Positions 7,883 to 10,896 of a stretch of DNA of 10,896 nucleotides are shown one piece after another (positions within the stretch are counted from its first letter, which is position 1; every line of letters begins with the position of its first letter). Source of the DNA: Parastagonospora avenae f. sp. tritici 18332-5. Lineage: Eukaryota; Ascomycota; Dothideomycetes; Pleosporales; Phaeosphaeriaceae. The notes under the pieces are model-generated. The model was not told the DNA's origin. It ran no database searches and saw only the letters and a list, made by a program, of their open reading frames with translations. The stretch spans positions 1-10,896 of the forward strand of contig JAFJTR010000225.1 in NCBI GenBank assembly GCA_022559985.1, in the 5' to 3' direction. A program made the position numbers and the translations under genes.

Positions 7883-10392
7883 CATCACTACCACGTTCAC
7901 GGGCTCAGGAAACCACGGGTTGCAGGTTGGACACAACTCCGGCTTCATCGAAACCCACATCCACGCTCCTGGCAAGTGCCCGCTTCCGATCTGACCAGCG
8001 CTGCGCTAACGCTTCTTCGCGCAGAACGACCTGAGACTCCACCACAGCCCTCCTGCTTTGTGCCGTTCCGCCGCGATGCAGACTTTGTCGACCGCGGCAC
8101 GCTGCTTGATCAGATCCGCGATCGATGCGCAGCGCCAGCATCGCGAGTAGCGCTAGTTGGCCTCGGCGGTGTGGGGTAGGTTCAGCGGAAGATCATCTGG
8201 TCAGCACTTGCATCTAACGGTGGCATAGGAAGTCGCAGCTCGCTATCGAGCACTGCTACCGCACCGCCGAGAAGTCGCTAGACACGTGGGTGTTCTGGGC
8301 ACACGCTAGCAATACAGCGCGACTCGAGCAAAGCTTCCGAGAGATCGCAGACCAAGTTAAGGCTCGCGGCCGCAAAGACCCGCAGGCAGACGTGTTTAAG
8401 CTGGTGCACGACTGGCTGCGCAACGCAAAGAACGGACGATGGCTGTTGGTGCTAGACAACGCGGATGATGCTGCTGTATTCACTAAGACAGACGGCGCCA
8501 GCGCTCTCTAGCAGCCTCTGTCGAGGTATATCCCCTCAAGCAGGCATGGCTCTGTCCTGGTAACGAGCCGGACAAAGCGCGCAGCGGTGCAGGTCGTGGA
8601 AGACAGCGACATTATACCCATCGAGCCGATGCACGACGCGGCCGCACACGCTCTGCTCCACAAGAAGCTAGGAGATATAGCGGAGGAAGACGATAGCATT
8701 GCTCAGCTAGCAACAACGCTGGATCACATGCCGCTTGCTCTCGTGCAGGCGGCGGCATACATCCGAGAACGGGCGCCGAGATGCTCCGTGCAGCAGTATC
8801 TAGAGGAGTACCGGCAGAGCGATCGCAGTAAGACAAGTCTGCTGAACCGCGAGGCGGGCCATCTTCGCCGGGATGCAGCAGCGAGCAACGCCGTCCTTAT
8901 AACCTGGCAGATCTCGTTTGAGCACATACGCCACACAAGACCATCTGCAGCAGATCTACTGTCGCTGATGAGCTTCTTCGACCGACAGGGGATCCAGGAA
9001 GCTCTGCTCCGCCGTAAGAGTAGCACAGCAGCAGGACACGTGTTAGCTGCTCAGGCCGACGACGGGTTTGAGGACGATGTGCTGGCTCTGCGAGACTACT
9101 CGTTCATCACGGTGGCTAGAGATTCAAAGATGTTTGAGATGCACAGCCTGGTGCAGCTGGCGACGCGCAAGTGGCTAGAAAGCGAAGAGCAGCTCGACAA
9201 GTGGAGGAAACAGTTTATCTCAAACTTGTGCGCAGAGCTGCCTACAGGAGAACACGAAAACTGGGAGAAGTGCCAGGCGCTGTTCCCACACGCACAAGCG
9301 GCATCAGCACAACGGCCGAAGGATAGCGAGTCACTGAAGGAGTGGGCGCTGTTGCTGTATAAGGCGGCGGGGTACGCGTGGCAACGAGGGAGAGCGGACG
9401 AGGCAGAGCAGATGTCCATGGTTTCGATGGAAGTCAGAAGCGAGGTGCTTGGGAAAGAGCATGCGGCGACGCTGAGTAGCATGGAGATAGTAGGACAGGC
9501 CAGGGTGTCTGGGGGCAAGTACGAAGAGGCGGAGGCGATGAACAGGCAGACGCTGGCGCTGAAAGAGACGGTGCTTGGGCGTGAGCATCCAGGTACGCTG
9601 GCGAGCATGAGCAACTTAGCACTGGTGCTGAACAGGCAGGGCAAGTACGAGGAGGCGGAGGCGTTGAACAGGCAGACGCTAACGCTGAAAGAGACGGTGC
9701 TTGGGCGTGAGCATCCAGACACGCTGATGAGCATGAATAACTTGGCGCAAGTGCTGGAAAGCCAGGGCAAGTACGAGGAGGCGGAGGCGATGAACAGGCA
9801 GACGCTAACGCTGAAAGAGACGGTGCTTGGGCGTGAGCATCCAGACACGCTGACGAGCATGAGTGACTTGGCGCTTGTGCTGGGGCGCCAGGGCAAGTAC
9901 GAGGAGGCGGAGGCGATGAACAGGCAGACGCTGGCGCTGAAAGAGACGGTGCTTGGGCCTGAGCATCCAGACACGCTGGCGAGCATGAACAACTTGGCGG
10001 GGGTGCTGGGGCGCCAGGGCAAGTACGAGGAGGCGGAGGCGATGAACAGGCAGACGCTGCCGCTGAAAGAGACGGTGCTTGGGCCTGAGCATCCTTCCAC
10101 GCTGACGAGCGTATACTGTCTTGCCCACCTCCTCACACATCAGCATCACTACAACGAAGCCCTTGCTCTATATGAGAGAGCATGCGCTGGGTACGAAGCT
10201 GTGCTTGGGACAGATCATCCAACTACTCGTGCATGCCACGGGCACTATGCGAATGCGCTTGCATTAGAGCAGAAGAGCCTATCTCCTATAATAGCAGATA
10301 GCAGTGCGAGTATGCGTATAGGCAAAGAGTCAAAAATGCTGCGAGGGCTAGCAAAGATAGGCATTAGAAGCTCAAAGTGGTCTGCGCCATAA
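7869..10392 (+). CDS. NLR2: sigma motif / NB-ARC / TPR receptor with internal TAG
   Basis: Second receptor of the same design as NLR1. Exons are 7869-7971, 8025-8175 and 8229-10392 (103+151+2164 nt, 806 codons). The start at 7869 is fixed by an in-frame TAA at 7857 and by likeness to NLR1. Residues 10-27 are the sigma motif, Walker A (GLGGVGKS) ends at Ser87, Walker B LLVLDNADD is 157-165, MPLAL follows, and the MHD-like position is MHS (389-391). TPR units cover 474-767; a basic, Ser-rich tail follows. One in-frame TAG lies at codon 179 (8509-8511), where NLR1 has Gln, and the frame then stays open for 627 codons. Possible readings are a recent pseudogene, stop readthrough, removal of a 36-nt in-frame intron (8476-8511) or a sequencing error. 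Truncation would leave sigma plus part of the NB domain. The promoter side abuts the transposon, 130 bp away. Confidence 0.8.
7896..7949 (+). other. Sigma amyloid motif of NLR2
   Basis: Residues 10-27 read FTGSGNHGLQVGHNSGFI. The nine-residue core GLQVGHNSG is identical to that at the C-terminus of the HeLo effector, so on sequence NLR2 is the closer match to the effector, though it lies further away than NLR1. Confidence 0.8.
7972..8024 (+). other. NLR2 intron 1, GC-AG type
   Basis: A 53-bp intron with donor G|GCAAGT, branch-like GCTAAC at 8005-8010 and acceptor CGCGCAG. Joining CCT G to AA CGA gives Pro-Glu-Arg-Pro in frame with the NB-ARC exon (phase 1). The GT at 7976 would not keep frame. 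The position and donor are the same as in NLR1. Retention would stop translation at TGA (7992-7994) after 41 residues. Confidence 0.75.
8176..8228 (+). other. NLR2 intron 2, inside Walker A
   Basis: A 53-bp GT-AG intron with donor GTAGGT, branch-like TCTAAC at 8213-8218 and acceptor GGCATAG. It splits the Gly codon before Lys-Ser of the P-loop (phase 2) and removal rebuilds GLGGVGKS. It sits at the same codon as NLR1 intron 2. Confidence 0.88.
8509..8511 (+). other. Premature TAG in NLR2 exon 3
   Basis: The codon follows Ala-Leu and precedes CAG CCT. NLR1 has CAA (Gln) at the aligned place. One C-to-T change in CAG would create it, a CpA-to-TpA transition of the kind made by RIP, though a single change proves nothing. 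The downstream bases CAGCCT match five of six positions of the CARYYA readthrough context. Confidence 0.85.
9394..10275 (+). repeat. NLR2 TPR array, seven units of 126 bp
   Basis: Units start at 9394, 9520, 9646, 9772, 9898, 10024 and 10150. The five from 9520 to 10149 are near-identical in DNA, with consensus YEEAEAMNRQTLxLKETVLG then xEHPxTL. Differences cluster at a few residues: unit positions 13, 21, 25, 28, 31-32, 35 and 38-39. The first and last units are diverged and probably cap the array. High internal identity is typical of fungal NLR repeats that are reshuffled by recombination. Confidence 0.9.
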
Positions 10393-10423
10393 CAATAAGA
10401 GATTACATTGCTTCTGCTACTGT

Positions 10424-10449
10424 ACGATAAGTACACTAAGACTTATCGT
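10424..10449 (+). repeat. Small perfect inverted repeat after NLR2
   Basis: ACGATAAG (10424-10431) and CTTATCGT (10442-10449) form a perfect 8-bp stem with a 10-base loop, 32 bp after the NLR2 stop codon. It could fold in the 3' UTR. A role is not shown. Confidence 0.4.
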
Positions 10450-10715
10450 CCTGCGACTTTCGTATATTTCTAGAATAAGTGACTCTTACTACTATCTACC
10501 CTAGGAATAAATATAATATTATAGGTGTGATCTTAGAGACGCTGGTAGATTAGCGTATCTAAGCATAAGCGAGTCATGTTCAGCCTTAGCCGCTAGCTGT
10601 ATGGCTCCATGTCAGCCACGCCAGGAGCACAGGGATTAAAGCCCAGTACTGACAGATTACCGCTAGGCTATTTGCAGCTTTTCCGTACGATACGCCGGTA
10701 GCGCGCATGGCTGGC

Positions 10716-10768
10716 GTGATTTGTCCCCCCGTTTTTGAGATTTGTCCCCCCTTTGAGATTTGTCCCCC
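10716..10768 (+). repeat. Triple GATTTGTCCCCC motif
   Basis: Three direct copies: GTGATTTGTCCCCCC from 10716, GAGATTTGTCCCCCC from 10737 and GAGATTTGTCCCCC from 10755. Short direct repeats with C-runs like this occur at the ends of some fungal DNA transposons. The partner end would lie beyond the window, so this is only a candidate element end. Confidence 0.5.
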
Positions 10769-10896
10769 GCGCTAGTGTTAGCGGAAACTAACTGCCTAAG
10801 CAAGCTTAGTGTGTAATCTATAAACGCGACTAGAGCGCGACATCTGCGCGTCTTTGCACCACGTTTACCTCTCCCTTCCTCTCTCTGTATAACTAT

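Larger units (their letters stand above)
10393..10896. other. Gene-free right edge
   Basis: This follows the NLR2 stop and should contain its 3' UTR; an AATAAA-like AT-rich patch lies at 10506-10522. No coding region is supported. The sequence from about 10690 holds the triple TTTGTCCCCC motif described separately; the last 40 bases are pyrimidine-rich. A transposon edge is the best guess for the far right. Confidence 0.4.

Noticed and set aside
9096..10136. 346-codon minus-strand frame across NLR2 TPR region
   Set aside because: Its Ser-rich repeated translation is the antisense of the TPR units and matches no known family.
10600..10675. tRNA-like A-box (TAGCCTAGCGGT) on the minus strand with a TTTAATCCC segment after it
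   Set aside because: The gap between the A-box-like and B-box-like parts is only about 15 bases, too short for an anticodon arm, and no acceptor stem forms. Not called as tRNA or SINE.
1..10896. CRISPR array, prokaryotic operon or rRNA
   Set aside because: Introns, NLR and HeLo families and Fot-like transposons show a fungal nuclear sequence; no spaced identical repeats of CRISPR type and no rRNA-like segment are visible.

Overview
The window looks like the genome of a filamentous ascomycete, most likely a Pleosporales-type Dothideomycete. That placement is an inference from short 53-56 bp introns with CTAAC-type branch sites, from the protein families present and from the transposon load; no marker gene is present to prove it. 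The core is an amyloid-signalling cell-death locus of the fungal NOD-like receptor (NLR) type. A HeLo-domain effector with a C-terminal sigma amyloid motif (4612-5406, +) lies head to head with an NLR (NLR1, 4368 down to 1672, -). NLR1 carries an N-terminal sigma motif, an NB-ARC domain and nine TPR units. A second NLR of the same design (NLR2, 7869-10392, +) lies further right, with five near-identical TPR units flanked by two diverged ones.

Layout. 1-1671: no gene; diverged repeats, a probable solo LTR (415-618) and a weak possible LTR fragment near 851. 1672-4368: NLR1 in three exons. 4369-4611: short divergent promoter region. 4612-5406: HeLo-sigma effector, one exon. About 5626-5750: relic of a third NLR copy that resembles the NLR2 5' flank joined directly to NLR exon 2, without exon 1. 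About 5755-7738: pogo/Fot-like DDE transposon with an intact transposase (5937-7652). 7869-10392: NLR2 in three exons, with one in-frame TAG in exon 3. 10393-10896: no gene; a small inverted repeat and a triple TTTGTCCCCC motif that may be the end of another DNA transposon.

How the genes should work together, from known HET-S/NWD2-type and sigma-motif systems: ligand sensing by the TPR domain lets the NB-ARC domain oligomerise. This clusters the N-terminal sigma motifs into an amyloid template, which converts the matching C-terminal motif of the HeLo protein. The freed HeLo domain then attacks the membrane and kills the cell. Having two receptors, one effector and an NLR relic around a transposon suggests local receptor duplication and turnover.

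The gene structures are informative. In both NLRs the sigma motif is its own exon, joined to the NB-ARC exon by an intron that keeps frame only if a non-canonical GC-AG pair is used. The second intron splits the Walker A lysine motif at the same codon in both. Retention of the first intron would give a 41-44 residue free sigma peptide. NLR2 has a single premature stop where NLR1 has Gln, yet stays open for another 627 codons.
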